From assembly GCA_946055125.1 (NCBI GenBank), contig CAMGFF010000163.1, positions 1 to 5,678 on the forward strand: a stretch of DNA of 5,678 nt. Reading direction: 5' to 3'. The position numbers and the translations under genes are program-made. Positions 5,673 through 5,678 of the stretch are shown one piece after another. The DNA is from an uncultured Prevotellaceae bacterium. Lineage in GTDB: Bacteria > Bacteroidota > Bacteroidia > Bacteroidales > Muribaculaceae. Under the pieces are notes generated by a model that had not been told where the DNA came from, did no database searches, and saw only the letters and a list, made by a program, of their open reading frames with translations. The first letter of the stretch is position 1; the number at the start of each line of letters is the position of its first letter.

Positions 5673-5678
5673 TTTCTA

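Noticed and set aside
1..5678. CRISPR array, transposon ends, tRNA or rRNA
   Set aside because: No regularly spaced repeats, transposase motifs, cloverleaf or rRNA signature were seen when reading both strands.

Overview
The window most likely comes from a Bacteroidales chromosome (Prevotella, Muribaculaceae or a relative). The evidence is a sphingolipid-type alpha-oxoamine synthase, a Fur-family gene directly upstream of purA, promoters of the Bacteroidota type (TTG or TTTG, about 20 nt, then TAnnTTTG), mostly A-rich rather than strong Shine-Dalgarno ribosome sites, and fairly GC-rich genes separated by AT-rich gaps. This assignment rests on recognition of the sequence, not on a search. All genes run on the + strand.

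Layout. (1) 1-495: the C-terminal part of a PLP enzyme, probably serine palmitoyltransferase, cut by the window edge just before its catalytic lysine. A strong intrinsic terminator follows (526-563), and a good promoter match is interleaved with it. (2) 677-1216: a single gene of the plasmid pRiA4b ORF-3-like family with a very acidic C-terminal tail. (3) 1217-1598: a long stretch without a convincing gene. It holds a 16-bp inverted repeat (1299-1340), a clear promoter (1459-1489) and a leader of about 100 nt. (4) 1599-4639: a tight run of Fur-family regulator, purA (adenylosuccinate synthetase) and a DUF1015-family gene, with gaps of 26 and 30 nt and no visible terminator, probably one transcript. 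(5) 4740-5672: a putative lipoprotein with a BamE/SmpA-like C-terminal segment. It lies about 100 nt after the DUF1015 gene, behind a three-unit heptamer repeat, and may belong to the same transcript.

Most of the window is core, housekeeping-type sequence. A metal- or peroxide-sensing regulator heads an operon for the committed step of AMP synthesis plus a conserved protein of unknown role. I found no CRISPR array, transposase, tRNA or rRNA. The points most worth a second look are the overlapping terminator and promoter, the inverted repeat with two competing folds, the uncharacterised DUF1015 protein with its ADGHHR motif, the cysteine-rich open leader ahead of the Fur gene, and the uncharacterised lipoprotein.
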